From Sipunculus nudus (taxonomy: Eukaryota > Annelida > Sipuncula > Golfingiida > Sipunculidae), in contig CM049322.1 of NCBI GenBank assembly GCA_026874595.1, forward strand, positions 43,896,840 through 43,960,839: a stretch of DNA of 64,000 bases, in the 5' to 3' direction. Each line of letters opens with the position of its first letter. The first letter of the stretch is position 1. The position numbers and the translations under genes are program-made. Under the pieces are notes generated by a model. The model was not told where the DNA came from. It made no database searches and saw only the letters and a program-made list of their open reading frames with translations. Below are positions 10,519 to 21,494 of the stretch, piece after piece.

Positions 10519-13500
10519 ATATCCATGTAAAGAATCATGGTGATTAATGCATTAGTTGTTCAGATACTTGAGCTTTTGTATTAAATTTTGCATTATTCTG
10601 GGGGGTACTTCAGAACCCCATAGCTCGAAGAATATAAGGTCACAGTGACCTAATTTCAGGTTTACAAGGAGAATTTCCAAAGACCTCCCAGGATGTCAAG
10701 TAAGAAGATTCCCGGTCTAGCGGTTACGATTTGTGTCCTGTTAACAGACAGACGCCTGGATGGCCAGACGGACGACGGACAAAAGGTGATCCCTATAGCT
10801 CAGATGACTTTCAGTCAGCTGAGCTAAAAATTGAAAAAATACAGATGGCGCCACCAGAATGCAGAAACTGATGAGACATTTCATGATCAATATCCATGCA
10901 AAGAATCATGGTGATCAATATAAAAATTGTTCATATACTTGAGCTTTTGTATCAAATTTTCCATTATTCTGGGGGGTACTTCGGAGCCCCATAGCTCAGA
11001 GGTTATGGGTAACAGAGACCTAATTTCAAGTTTCCAAAGAGACTTTTCATGGGCCTCCCTGCATGTTAAGAGAGAAAATTCTAGGTGTAGTCGTTACGAT
11101 TTGTGCCATGTTAAGAGATGACCGCATCTTATGAGGTCTCAAAAATAGAGAAAAAAAATCGAAAAATAAAAAAATTACAGGAGGCGCCACCATACTGCAG
11201 AAACTGATGACACATTCCATGATCAATATCCATGCAAAGACTCATGGTGATCACTGCAATAGTTATTTAGATACTTGAGCTTTTGTATCAAATTTTCCAT
11301 TATTCTGGGGGGTACTTCGGAGCCCCATAGCTCAAAGGTTATGGGTAACAGATACCTAATTTCAGGTTTCCAAAGAGACTTTTCATGGGCCTCCCTGCAT
11401 GTTAAGAGAGAAAATTCTAGGTGTAGTCGTTACGATTTGTGCCCTGTTAACAGATGGCCGCATCTTAAGAGGTCTCAAAAATAGAGAAAAATATTAGTAA
11501 AATTCGAAAAAATACAGGTGGCGCCACCAGTCTGCAGAAACTGATAAAACACTACATGATCAATATCCATGCAAAAAATCATGATGATTAATGCATTAGT
11601 TGTTCAGATACTTGAGCTTTTGTATCAAATTTTCCATTATTCTGGGGGGTACTTCGGAACCCCATAGCTCGAAGAATATAGGTCACCGTGACCTAATTTC
11701 AGGTTTACAAGGAGAATTTCCATAGACCTCCCAGGATGTCAAGTAAGAAGATTCCAGTTCTAGCGGTTACGATTTGTGCCCTGTTAACAGACAGGCGCCC
11801 GGACGGCCGGACGGCCGACGGACAAAAGGTGATCCCTATAGCTCAGATGACTTACAGTCAGCTGAGCTAAAAACACTTAATGGTCAATATCCATGCAAAG
11901 AATCATGACGATCTCCGTATTAGTTGTTCAGATACTTCAGCTTTTGTATCAAATTGTCCATTATTCTGAGGGATACTTCAGAGTCCTATAGCTTGAAGGA
12001 TATGGGTAACAGAGACCTATTTCAAGTTTCCACAGGCACTCTTCATGGGCCTCCTTGCATGACAAGAATGAAGTTTCTAGGTCCAGTTGTTGCAATTTGT
12101 ACCCTCTTGATAGATAACCACATCTTCAAAGGTCTCGAAAAAAGAGAAAAAAAATTCGTAAAAATTTGAAAAAAATAGTGGCGCACCCTCTCTGCAGAAA
12201 CTGATGGAACAGCTCATGATCAATATGTATGCCAAAAATCATGACCATCAGTGTTGTAGTTATTGAGATACTGCACTTTTTGCATCAAATTTTCCATTAT
12301 TCTGGGGGGTATTTTGGAGCCATACAGCCTAAAGAATATGGGTAACAGAGACCTAATTTCAGGTTTCCATCTAGAATTTTCATGGGTCTCCCTGTGTGTC
12401 AAGAATGAAGATTCTAGGTCCAGTTTTTATGATTTGTGCCCTGTTAACAGATGTTCATATCTTTAAAGGTCTCAAAAATAGATAAAACATTCGTAAAAAA
12501 AAAACCCGAACAAATACAGGTTGTGCCACCAGTCTGCAGGAACTGATGGAACACCTCTTGATCAATAGTTATGCCACAAATCATGACCATCAGTGATGTA
12601 GTTATTGAGATATTGAAGTTTTTGTATGAAATTTTTGACTACTCTGGGGGGTACTTTGGGGCCCCATAGCTCGAAGGATATGGGTAACAGAGACCTAATT
12701 TCTGGTTCCCATGGACTTTTCATAGGTCTCTCAGTGTCTTGAGAATGAAGATTCTAAGTCCAGTCGTTGCAATTTGTGCCATGCTAACAGATGACAGCAT
12801 CCCTAAAGGTCTCAAAAATAGAGGAAGAAATCGTAAAAAAATCAAACAATATAGGTGGTGCCACTAGTCTGCAGGAACTGATGGAACATCTCATAATCAA
12901 TATGTATGCCAAAAATCATGACCATCAGTGATGTAGTTATTGAGATATTGAAGTTTTTGTATGAAATTTTTGACTACTCTGGGGGGGTACTTTGGGGCCC
13001 CATAGCTCAAAGGATATGGGTAACATAGACCTAATTTCTGGTTTCCATGGAGACTTTTCATAGGTCTTCTAGTGTGTCGAGAATGAAGATTCTAGGTCCA
13101 GTCGTTACTATTTGTGCCATGCTAACAGATGACAGCATCCTTAAAGGTCTCAAAAATAGAGGAAAAAATCGTAAAAAAATGAACGATACAGGTGGCGCCA
13201 CTAGTCTGCAGGAACAGATGACACATCTCATGATCTATAGTTATGCCACAAATCATGACCATCAGTCAAGTAGTTAATGAAATATTGAAGTTTTTGTATG
13301 AAATTTTTTACTTTTCTTGGGGGTACTTTAGGGCTCCATAGCTCGAAGAATATGGGTAACAGAGACCTAATTTTGGTTTCCATGGAGACTTTTCATAGGT
13401 CTCTCAGTGTGTCGAGAATGAAGATTCTAAGTCCAGTCGTTACGATTTGTGCCTTGTTAACAGATGTTTACATTTTGAAAGGTCTCAAAAATAGAGAAAA

Positions 13501-13893
13501 AAATTCGTAAAAAATCGAACGATACAGGTGGCGCCACCAGTCTGCAGGAAGTGATGGAACATCTCATGATCAATATGTATGCCAAAAATCATGAACATCA
13601 GTCAAGTAGTTAATGAGATATTGCAGTTTTTGTATGAAATTTTTTACTTTTCTGGGGGGTAGTTTGGGGCCCCATAGCTGGAAGGATATGGGTAACAGAG
13701 ACCTAATTTCTGGTTTCCATGGAGATTTTTCATGGACCTCCCAGGATGTCAAGTAAGAAGATTCCAGTTCTAGCGGTTACGATTTGTGCCCTGTTAACAG
13801 ACAGACGCCCGGACGGCTGGACGGCCGGACGGACGACGGACAAAAGGTGATCCCTATAGCTCAGATGACTTTCAGTCAGCTGAGCTAAAAACT
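10519..13893 (+). mobile_element. Rolling-circle-like tandem-repeat elements, about ten units with three 3' hairpin ends
   Basis: Units of about 335 bp follow one another. 'cattattctggggggtactt' or its variants fall at 10591, 10962, 11298, 11635, 11959, 12295, about 12638, about 12972, about 13305 and about 13645. The unit carries 'caggtggcgccaccagtctgcag' and 'catgatcaatatccatgcaaag'. Three times the array is punctuated by the terminal module: a GACAGACGCCCGGACGG-type stretch, CAAAAGGTGATCCCTATAGCTCAG, a hairpin and CTAAAAA (hairpins 10797-10825, 11840-11868, 13858-13886). After the first two hairpins the array resumes in mid-unit, so copies have inserted into or concatenated with each other. 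The family looks like non-autonomous Helentrons; the helicase source is not in this window. Confidence 0.7.
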
Positions 13894-14494
13894 GAATTGT
13901 TGATGACTGTTGTATGTGAGTTGTTGCTGACGTAGTGGCTGGATCTGGTGACTGTTCTTTTATGACTTAATTGTGACCGTATGTCTGGATTATGTAAATT
14001 GTGCTGTGATAATGTATGCAAGAGTTGTCTGTTCCTTTCACTGTATGTGTGTCCGCCGAGACTTTATGAGTTTATTACTGTTTGGTCAGTGCTATTAATC
14101 GTGACTTGTACCAACAAGTCTGTCTATGAACTTCTGCCTTCTCTCTATCTGGCTTAAACGAATATACAATCAATACCATCTGAAACATTTTTTGTTATAT
14201 CCTTTACTAAAGTATGTCACCTTCTTATAGCTGTATCCATTATAACTATTATAACATCATAAACTGATTGTAAAATCTTTACTAGTATCTTGATAATCTT
14301 CACATGTTAATACATGATCTCTGTAACAATTCCTAATGATAATTAAATCTATATAATGCTTAATATACATTCAAATATAGCAATAATAGTTCCCACCACC
14401 TTAAGATATAAATCATAATGATCATCATATACTCTAATATATATATATATACACAAATTATTATCATAAATATAATATAATACACATATATTTT
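13894..14494. other. AT-rich spacer without features
   Basis: No coding frame, repeat border or RNA signature was seen. It contains a short TA tract near 14437-14452. Confidence 0.5.
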
Positions 14495-14988
14495 ATACTC
14501 ATATCAATACCCTGTGGTTTCAAAATTGAGTGTCCTCACTCAAAAAAAAGGAATATGTATAATAGGATGTGGGTGTGTGTCCCAGTACCATACTGAACAG
14601 GTGGCAATCTGAATGTGTTACATGAATTCCGGTCTGGAGGCACATTCCTTTAGAGGTGTTAAAGGATTGAGTATAAGTTAACTCTAGCTGTGTCCTTATC
14701 AATTGTATGTAATGACTTGTATTCTGGGTGACTAAAGAAGGGGTCAGAAGGGGATGTAATAGAAACTACTTGTAGCACTAGTATGGTGAACAAGGTTAGG
14801 GGTTGCGTGAAGACCATAGTGGAGTCCAGTTAAACCTGTGGACAGCAACATAGGCTTGCCGACACAGGCATTTATGATGGACACCAAAGTTTATTTCTTG
14901 TGACCAATGCAAACATTTAGACCATGGGAATTTTGTACAATTTTACTTGAGAGTCAATGAAAGGTTACATATGGGTTGTCAGGAGGGG

Positions 14989-14996
14989 TATATAAG
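14989..14996 (+). promoter_or_regulatory. Possible TATA box
   Basis: TATATAAG lies about 40 bases before the ATG at 15034 of the frame described next, a sensible distance for a core promoter with a very short leader. In AT-rich DNA such a string is not rare, so this is suggestive only. Confidence 0.3.
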
Positions 14997-15033
14997 GTAA
15001 GTGTACACATGGCTTTTTAGTCTCGGACTTCAC

Positions 15034-15564
15034 ATGATGGCTTTATCTGTATCAATCTCTGAGCTTTTAACTTCGCGCACCCTACCGCCCTGTGGGGACG
15101 GATGTGGTGGTTTCAGCACATGTTTCCAGGGCCATCTTCTGAAAGAAGGGCATGTGTACTGGCTATGTGTCTTGTGCCAGAGAGGTGTAGAGATGGCAGG
15201 AGGAGAAGTGAATGATATGATTACACATCTGAAGTCATGCTCAGGGAAGAAGAATTTTCTCCCTTGCATTGGGCAACTGCGCTTGTTGGGCCATGAATAC
15301 CCTGCATTGTTATATCAATTGTGGACCAATCTGGTTTTGGTCCGTAGGTTGGGTTACCCAAGATGGGTTCTGACCTGCGCTTGTGATGAGTGTAAGATTC
15401 GATACAGGGTCATAAGTAACCTGTATGAACGCAGTAGCAACATGACGACCGTGGCGACTGCGTCTCGGACTTTGGTATTGTACAACGGGTCCAGATGGAC
15501 AGTTCTTTGGAACATTGGTAAATCAGGCTGCATGGCATGTAGCTGTACATGCTGGAAATACTGA
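15034..15564 (+). CDS. Unrecognised cysteine-rich protein, 176 residues
   Basis: Start placed at the tandem ATGs from 15034. The frame is open for 176 codons in a region where chance frames are short. The product has 14-15 cysteines, with a first cluster CGDGCGGFSTC, a CVLC...DMITHLKSC group that could bind zinc (C-x2-C-x17-H-x3-C), a hydrophobic LYQLWTNLVLV segment, and CACDEC near residue 115. No signal peptide or membrane segment is clear. A different frame is also open across the last 100 bases and on to about 15664, so the C-terminus may be misassigned or the unit may be decayed. I do not recognise the family. It converges with the open frame at 16227-16706, and the pair is bracketed by a 15-bp direct repeat, so a mobile element or an integrated viral fossil is possible. 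Confidence 0.4.
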   Translation: MMALSVSISELLTSRTLPPCGDGCGGFSTCFQGHLLKEGHVYWLCVLCQRGVEMAGGEVNDMITHLKSCSGKKNFLPCIGQLRLLGHEYPALLYQLWTNLVLVRRLGYPRWVLTCACDECKIRYRVISNLYERSSNMTTVATASRTLVLYNGSRWTVLWNIGKSGCMACSCTCWKY

Positions 15565-16226
15565 TCATGTTGAGGAACTCCACAGGAGGCAAAGCCTGGA
15601 CCGTCAGAGCAGACGATGTGTTATATACTTCCAGGCGCTGGCTCGTCTAGAAGGATTGCTCTAGGTATGTTGATGTTTATTTTATTTTATTCAATTTTTT
15701 TTAATTATTTTATTTTATTTATTTTTTTATTTATTTATTTTTTATATATCTCTATATATATAACTACTAATATGGAATACTATTGGTACTGAGGATGTAA
15801 GGATATATTTGTATAATCTAAATATGTAAGTGAATACACACTAAAGATTATAACATATAACAATGATATTATTCATGTAAAAAATGATAATAACTGAAGT
15901 TTTAACTTATCATTCGGTCAAGGAGTATGTTTATATAAGGTACAAGATATAATAATATGTTCTAGTACAATGTAACATATGTGTAATCTATCTGTTACAT
16001 AAAAGTCAGATCTGTTAACATAACATCCTACTGAACATCTATAGAATTTATAACAGAATCATATATGAATCATATGTCTATGTTTATATACTGCATGACA
16101 CTGATACGGTCTGATCCCAAAATATAGGTTCCGTAATTCTATCATCTGCATTCTTAAATACATAACAATATCACTAACATCAGAATAAAAACATAATTAT
16201 ACACATATATACAAATATCATCATTC

Positions 16227-16706
16227 CTAATAGCTGATGAGACCCAGGTTCATATTTCCTGGTATATTTTCCTGTATATTCTTTACTGGGTACAATGTAT
16301 TCTCTGTACTTTCACTGTACTTCAGAGCAGATGCCTGAATCTGCTGCTTTGGTTTGCTATCCTCATGTTTTATGTTTAAGTATTGCTCTGATAATTTATC
16401 ACTGGTGAAAGTGAAACACTCTTTAGTGTAAATAAATCCATTTTGCATTATGACAAGTCTAGCCTGGTAGAATGTTTTCTTGATCATTTGATTAAGTCGA
16501 AAAGCAGTCCATGTTGTAGACACAGGCAAGGGTATTTGTCCTTGTTTCTCTTTGGTCCTGATAACGGACGGTTTGTCTAGGTGAATTTTCAGGGTTCCCC
16601 ATACTAAGTGGCGTTTTATTGTCAGAGATCGTATGACCGGGTATAGGTCAAGTACGTAATGAATTGGACATAGCGGTAGTTGTGCTAGACAAACTTGCAG
16701 GTCTTG
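16227..16706 (-). CDS. Unrecognised open frame, possible exon or fossil coding piece
   Basis: On the reverse strand one frame is open for about 160 codons from 16706 down to its stop at 16227. No ATG occurs in the first half; the first in-frame ATG is in the LNQMIKK segment (about 16478). The composition is protein-like: strings such as YPVIRSLTIKRHLVWGTL and ARLVIMQNGFIYTKECFTF suggest beta strands, followed by a polar Lys/Gln/Ser-rich tail. It could be the last exon of a spliced gene, or part of an integrated element with the convergent frame at 15034. No family is recognised. Confidence 0.35.
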   Translation of the reverse strand, partial: QDLQVCLAQLPLCPIHYVLDLYPVIRSLTIKRHLVWGTLKIHLDKPSVIRTKEKQGQIPLPVSTTWTAFRLNQMIKKTFYQARLVIMQNGFIYTKECFTFTSDKLSEQYLNIKHEDSKPKQQIQASALKYSESTENTLYPVKNIQENIPGNMNLGLISY

Positions 16707-16817
16707 TTAGTATTAATGAGTAACATTACCGTGGTGGCTCCTTTCTTGTGACTTTGACACAGTGATTTTGTTATTAAAACAATGCATGTTATAGCTACAA
16801 TGATACTCATATCAATA

Positions 16818-17580
16818 GGAATCCAAGTCTGCGTAAAGACAGATTTAAAAAATTCTGGGCCTTGTTACATGGATATGGAATGTGGAAGAATCCTATTTAC
16901 AAGGCTTGAAAAGCTGCCCTTCTCAGTTGCAGAGACAGGAAAGAGCATATAGTATTCTCAAAAAGAGAGATCATGCCACAATGTGAGTTAAAACTAGTAG
17001 GAGCTTGCTACCCTAACCCGGCTGAAAGACCATATATGGGCCACAAATGGGAGTAGAACTAATAATTGTCAATTTGATATTTATTTTGAACTTATTATAT
17101 CAACACAAAGTGACAGAACAACACTGACAGGAGTTTAATCACATGACCAGGCTGAGCATATGGCTCTGTTTATGTTTACCATTCACATGCTCCACCCTCT
17201 TTGCCCATGTGACCGAGACGTGACTCATACCGGCAAATTCAAACTGGATATTACTTCTGACACTTGTATGTTCACTCCTATATTACAACAAACAGGTGTT
17301 TTTGACCAGCCCATGTTATTCACAATACATTAATGTGTAAATCAGACAAAAACTGGATTAAAACAGCCAGATTTAATCTTGATACCTGTAAAAAAATGTA
17401 AAAATCTGCCTGAGCTCTGTACTGCATGAACAAGCCAATCCCACTGATGGTGAGCTCCCATTGGGCCCTTTATATACCGAGCGTTCCCCTTTCATACAGT
17501 TTGCATCTTATGATCTTTGCACATAATTACGATGTGTACCAAAAAATATATTATACTGGATATATATTGAATCAAAAACA
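16818..17580. other. No feature seen
   Basis: Intergenic or intronic-looking sequence without ORFs over 60 codons, clear repeats or RNA motifs. Confidence 0.5.
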
Positions 17581-17769
17581 GTTAGCAGAGACCTATTTTC
17601 AGATTTCCATGGAGATTTTTCATGGACCTCCCTGGATGTCAAGTATGAAAATTACAGGTCCAGCAGTTACGATTTGTGCCTGGTTAACCAACAGACAGAC
17701 AGATGGATGGACGACAGAAAAAGACTGATTGCTATAGCTCAGATGACATTCAGTCAGCTGAGCTAAAAA
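17581..17769 (+). mobile_element. 3' end fragment of the rolling-circle-like repeat
   Basis: It starts in mid-unit (GAGACCTATTTTCAG), runs through CCAGCAGTTACGATTTGTGCC and the CAGACAGACAGATGGATGG stretch, and ends with the hairpin 17736-17764 and CTAAAAA. Only the last half-unit is present, a 5'-truncated copy. Confidence 0.7.
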
Positions 17770-17967
17770 TGTATTTGAAACATTTTGCATGATTAAGGTA
17801 TGATGAGAGCTCATAATACTTTAGTTCTGAATCCCTGTATTTTAATATGAATATCTGCAGTAAATGAACAGATGTGTCTTTTAAATATAATTCTGGAAAA
17901 AGAACAATTTTCTAATTTGGAATTTTCTGATTAGTCATAACCTGTCTTTTGCAAACAGAGTTTGCAG

Positions 17968-18140
17968 TATGAGGAGAATGAAAATGAGCACAGTGTTGCG
18001 AACCATATACATTCCTTAAATAGTGAATGTTGCAAAACCAAGGCCAAATAAGGACATCATCTTTGACAGCATGAGAAGGACTGTTAACACCAGAAAAACA
18101 CAGGCAGTGGGGATCAGGACCAAGGAGATTCTTCAGGAAT
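17968..18140 (+). pseudogene. Coding-like remnant (possible decayed exon)
   Basis: After the acceptor-like TTTGCAG at 17961-17967 a frame reads 28 hydrophilic codons (YEENENEHSVANHIHSL...) before its first stop, and continues with protein-like composition past three stops (TAA, TGA, TAA) to about 18140. It could be an eroded exon of the same unit as 19342-20010, or chance. Confidence 0.2.
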
Positions 18141-19341
18141 TACATTAATGGTGCATCCTCTGTGCACGTGTTTGTGCACAACATTAACCTGATAACTGTA
18201 GTTAGTATATAATACAGTATATCATTAAAAAAATTATAACCATGAAGACATGATGAGTAAATCATGTTTGATGGCAACAGGAAACTTTTATACTGGAATT
18301 GCATGAGCAAAGAAAAAATGGTATAGAGATAATCATTTTTCAAACACTTTTTCCTTGAAAAATTTAAATTTTTAATGAATCTTCAGCTTTGTAGTGAAAA
18401 ATGTGTTGTGTCACTCTTAACTTCCGCAAATGACTTTAAAATAGGCACCTATGTCAATTTTAGTTGACCATGCCCAAAGAAACTGGTCAATGTTTTTTAC
18501 AGAAAGGGTGTTTTGAAACTATTTAATTTATTTGGTTACAATTAGGAAGACCTTTACGACAAGTCATATAACGTGCAAATTATAAAAATTTCAAGATTCT
18601 ACATTTAATGTTTTATTCTTGTATCATGAACAGTGATTAAGTCAGTGCATGTTGAAAACCTGTGAGTTTCAGCAGTCTTAATAATCTGACCGCCACTGAA
18701 TCAGTGAATGCTGTGTAACCCTGTCTAATAGTGGAGAGTATTCAAGCTTTTTGTGCTTCCATAAATGTATATATAAATATCCGTTCAGTGTTCATACAAT
18801 GGTCTTTGACAATTACATGTACATGCACAGAAAGGGTTTTGTCTAACCGCAATACAAATCCAGCAATCTTTGGACTGTTAAATGCCTGATTGTCCATGAG
18901 CTGTCAAAATGGTTTTATACATACAGATATTTCGTCTCTATCTCGAGTGTTAAATATATTTAACATACATAATCTGACAACATATATTTTAGCTCTATAA
19001 TCAATACTTTTTCATTCTTCATTGAAGCAACAATGTCTTGATTTATTTGCTAAGTGCAGCTGATTACTACTACACTTAGGCATGGGACAGAGTCAGTGTG
19101 CGGCCTTTATGGGAGTTTTTTGAGTATATGGACTTATGTGGGAGCTCCTTAAGGGGATCTCAAAAACTCAGGGTGTGGGCTATAAAAAGACATGTGGCCA
19201 TAAAAACAGGATTTACCATAATGTAAAGAAAGACATCAGTGAGAAAGGACTATACAGAGGTTCTTTTTTTCCTGCTCACCTCTCGTGGTTGAGTGTTACA
19301 TGATGGAAGAACTTAAAACCATGTTCCTCATTATTTGCAGG

Positions 19342-20010
19342 GAAAGTGTCAAATTTTTGGAAAACAGGATAAGGAAAGAAGAGGCCCAGTAAACAAGCAT
19401 TGATGAAGATGCTGACGACTTCACGCAACCTGAAGGTGATACATTATAAAAAAACACCATTAACCTTTCACAAGCATATTCGACAAAATTTTAGTGTTGC
19501 ACTGTCCATGTGGACAATGAGGGTCAGGATAATAAATACTACACCCCAGCCCTGAACACAGTACACCAGTCATATTCATATGCATCGGGTACCCCTATTC
19601 ATAGGTGTAATGTTAAATATCCAAAGCCCATGTCCAAGGTTAAAATGGCTTCCCAACACGGAGATCAGAAACTGGTTTAGAATAGTGGAAAAAGACACAC
19701 TGCAGAAAAGAAGTATCTTCCAGTGGGAAAGTTCATAAGGGAGATTCACTATGTTCTAAAAGGGAGGGTGACACGCATTTCCATGAAAGGCTCCACTAAA
19801 GAACACCGCAAGGATGATTGTACTGAAGAAAACTGTATTCCTTGAAGGGCAAAAAAAGCACAAGACCAAGTTCCTACTTTCAGGTCCCTACCAATAAGCT
19901 GAAGGTTGGTAAAACCCCAAGAGGAAGGACAGAAAGAAATGAACTGTCAACAAGAATATGAGCAAAAGCTAACAAAAGCCCTCAGCCAAAGAAAGTGTTT
20001 ATGGGTGGTT
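19342..20010 (+). pseudogene. Decayed coding-like region, about 220 codons in one frame
   Basis: Following the acceptor-like ATTATTTGCAG, a single frame stays protein-like for about 220 codons, interrupted by six stops (codons at 19390, 19447, 19492, 19678, 19843, 19900) but with no frame change. Readable blocks include SIDEDADDFTQPEG, a 61-codon block around YYTPALNTVHQSYSYASG, EKKYLPVGKFIREIHYVLKG, and QEEGQKEMNCQQEYEQKL. The composition (Lys, Glu, Gln, Asp, Ser) is unlike translated AT-rich noise, and stops are rarer than expected. The likely identity is a host pseudogene or disabled exon; no family is recognised. Confidence 0.35.
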
Positions 20011-20039
20011 ACAGTAACAAGTGTGAAATATTTGTTCGA

Positions 20040-20570
20040 TATCACATGGATGTACATCTGTATAAATATCTCTTGTTTAGGTATGTGGTATCCTTGTAAG
20101 GCTATGGCACCCCAAAACTTATGGAGCACTTGGATATCATCAAGGCAAATGACAATCCACCCAGTGGTTCCTAAGAGATATGCCCTGTGACCTTGAAAAG
20201 TAGGTCAAGGTCACCAATCTTTGAACTTGGCAGAGAGTGTTGATCAGTACTGAAGAAATAAGGATCCTGTGTTTGAAACCTTTTTGAGATATTCTTTTTA
20301 GAGATATCCTGCTCACAATGCAAAAGTTGAAAAATCTTACAAAAAATCATTTAACATTGGAAATTGTTGGTAGCGCCTCAAAACTCATGCAGCAGTTACA
20401 GACTATCAGTCCAAATAACCATACCATGTTTTAGAGTCCACCCAGTGGTTCCTTGGAAATAACCTCCTACGTTTTTCTATTATAAGCTCCTAGACCTTGA
20501 AAAGTTGGTCAAGGTCACCCATTCGTGAACTTGACTGAGATTTTGTTAATATACATCTGTAACATCAGAC
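20040..20570 (+). repeat. Dispersed repeat, two units of about 281 bp
   Basis: CCACCCAGTGGTTCCT starts at 20157 and 20438 (period 281 bp), each followed by GACCTTGAAAAG(T)AGGTCAAGGTCACC and TGAACTTG. The units also share the 'cccaaaactt atggagca' type lead-in. No protein is encoded. Confidence 0.6.
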
Positions 20571-21261
20571 ACATATGGCAGAGGGTACTCACCCCCCCCC
20601 CCCTTATACTTGATGTCAAGTGAAAACAGGCACACACACACATAAGTGTGAAGCCCCTCCCCCCTTCTTTAGCCAGTTTTAATTGTAAGAGAGTATCAAA
20701 CCCCCCCCCCCCCCCAATTTGCCTGCACTTGATTACCAGATGTCATGTGAAGATATTGGCAAAATAATTGAATAAGTCACACTTTATTAAGCTGCTATCA
20801 CAATAATGGAAAAAATGATAATGAAATACTGATATATGCTGATCTGACTTAAAATTTATTTGAAAAGAAGGTCATATAACCTTTTTTGTGTTGTGCACTA
20901 TCATGTACAAGTAAATCAACATAATTTGTTGTTTGTTTGCTTTGTGAAGGAGCTGTATTTCTGTCCTGGCAGCACAACTTGCTTCATCACAAATAGGTTC
21001 AGAGAAACCATTAGGAAATATCCTACATAGAACAGAAAATAAAACGGAAGAGCAAGATTTATTTATTTACTGCTTTATTCTGACTTTATATGTTTAATTA
21101 GTAGTGCTGTCAGGTGTGTTCAATACATATAATGAGGACTGCAATGCTGATACAACCACTTTAAACTGATAGAACATTCAGGTGTGGCAGGTCAAGCCAG
21201 TCACTGCTTAGGCCTAATACATGCTGTTTCAGTCAGAAGTACATAATGTACATCATTTCAG
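20571..21261. other. Intronic-looking sequence with two poly-C tracts
   Basis: C-runs of more than 12 bases lie near 20591-20603 and 20701-20715. No gene or repeat border was recognised. Confidence 0.5.
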
Positions 21262-21494
21262 CTGTGCCAAGACTGAGTAAACCTGATACCACGACTATGA
21301 AGGAATATAAAAAGGAATATAAGACTAAGAAGATTCTTCTGTCACAAATTATTCCCACTGACAGAAACAGGTCTGAGATGGAAGACATAATGACAGAAAC
21401 TGCCAGGAGAAGGCAGGAGGAGACCATGGACAGTAGTCCAACCATTACACAGATAATTGATGCATTTCGACGATTCAGAGATACCCCTGGAATG
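21262..21494 (+). CDS. Candidate internal exon, 77 codons
   Basis: It is bounded by a good acceptor (TACATCATTTCAG ending 21261) and a good donor (GGAATG|GTAAAT, GT at 21495-21496). The frame entered at CTGTGCC is open throughout and ends in phase 0. The peptide is highly charged and probably helical (KEYKKEYKTKKILLSQ, EMEDIMTETARRRQEE, TQIIDAFRRFRDTPGM), unlike translated intergenic DNA here. I do not recognise the family. A second candidate exon at 31850 would continue in the same phase. It may belong to the same transcription unit as the eroded block at 19342. Confidence 0.45.

Larger units (their letters stand above)
14495..16817. mobile_element. Candidate inserted unit bounded by a 15-bp direct repeat
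   Basis: ATACTCATATCAATA occurs at 14495-14509 and again at 16803-16817, enclosing 2,293 bp with two convergent coding-like frames separated by about 560 bp of very AT-rich DNA (15670-16226). The ends show no inverted or long direct terminal repeats. A long target duplication would fit retroposition or illegitimate integration; a chance match in AT-rich DNA is not excluded. Confidence 0.25.
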
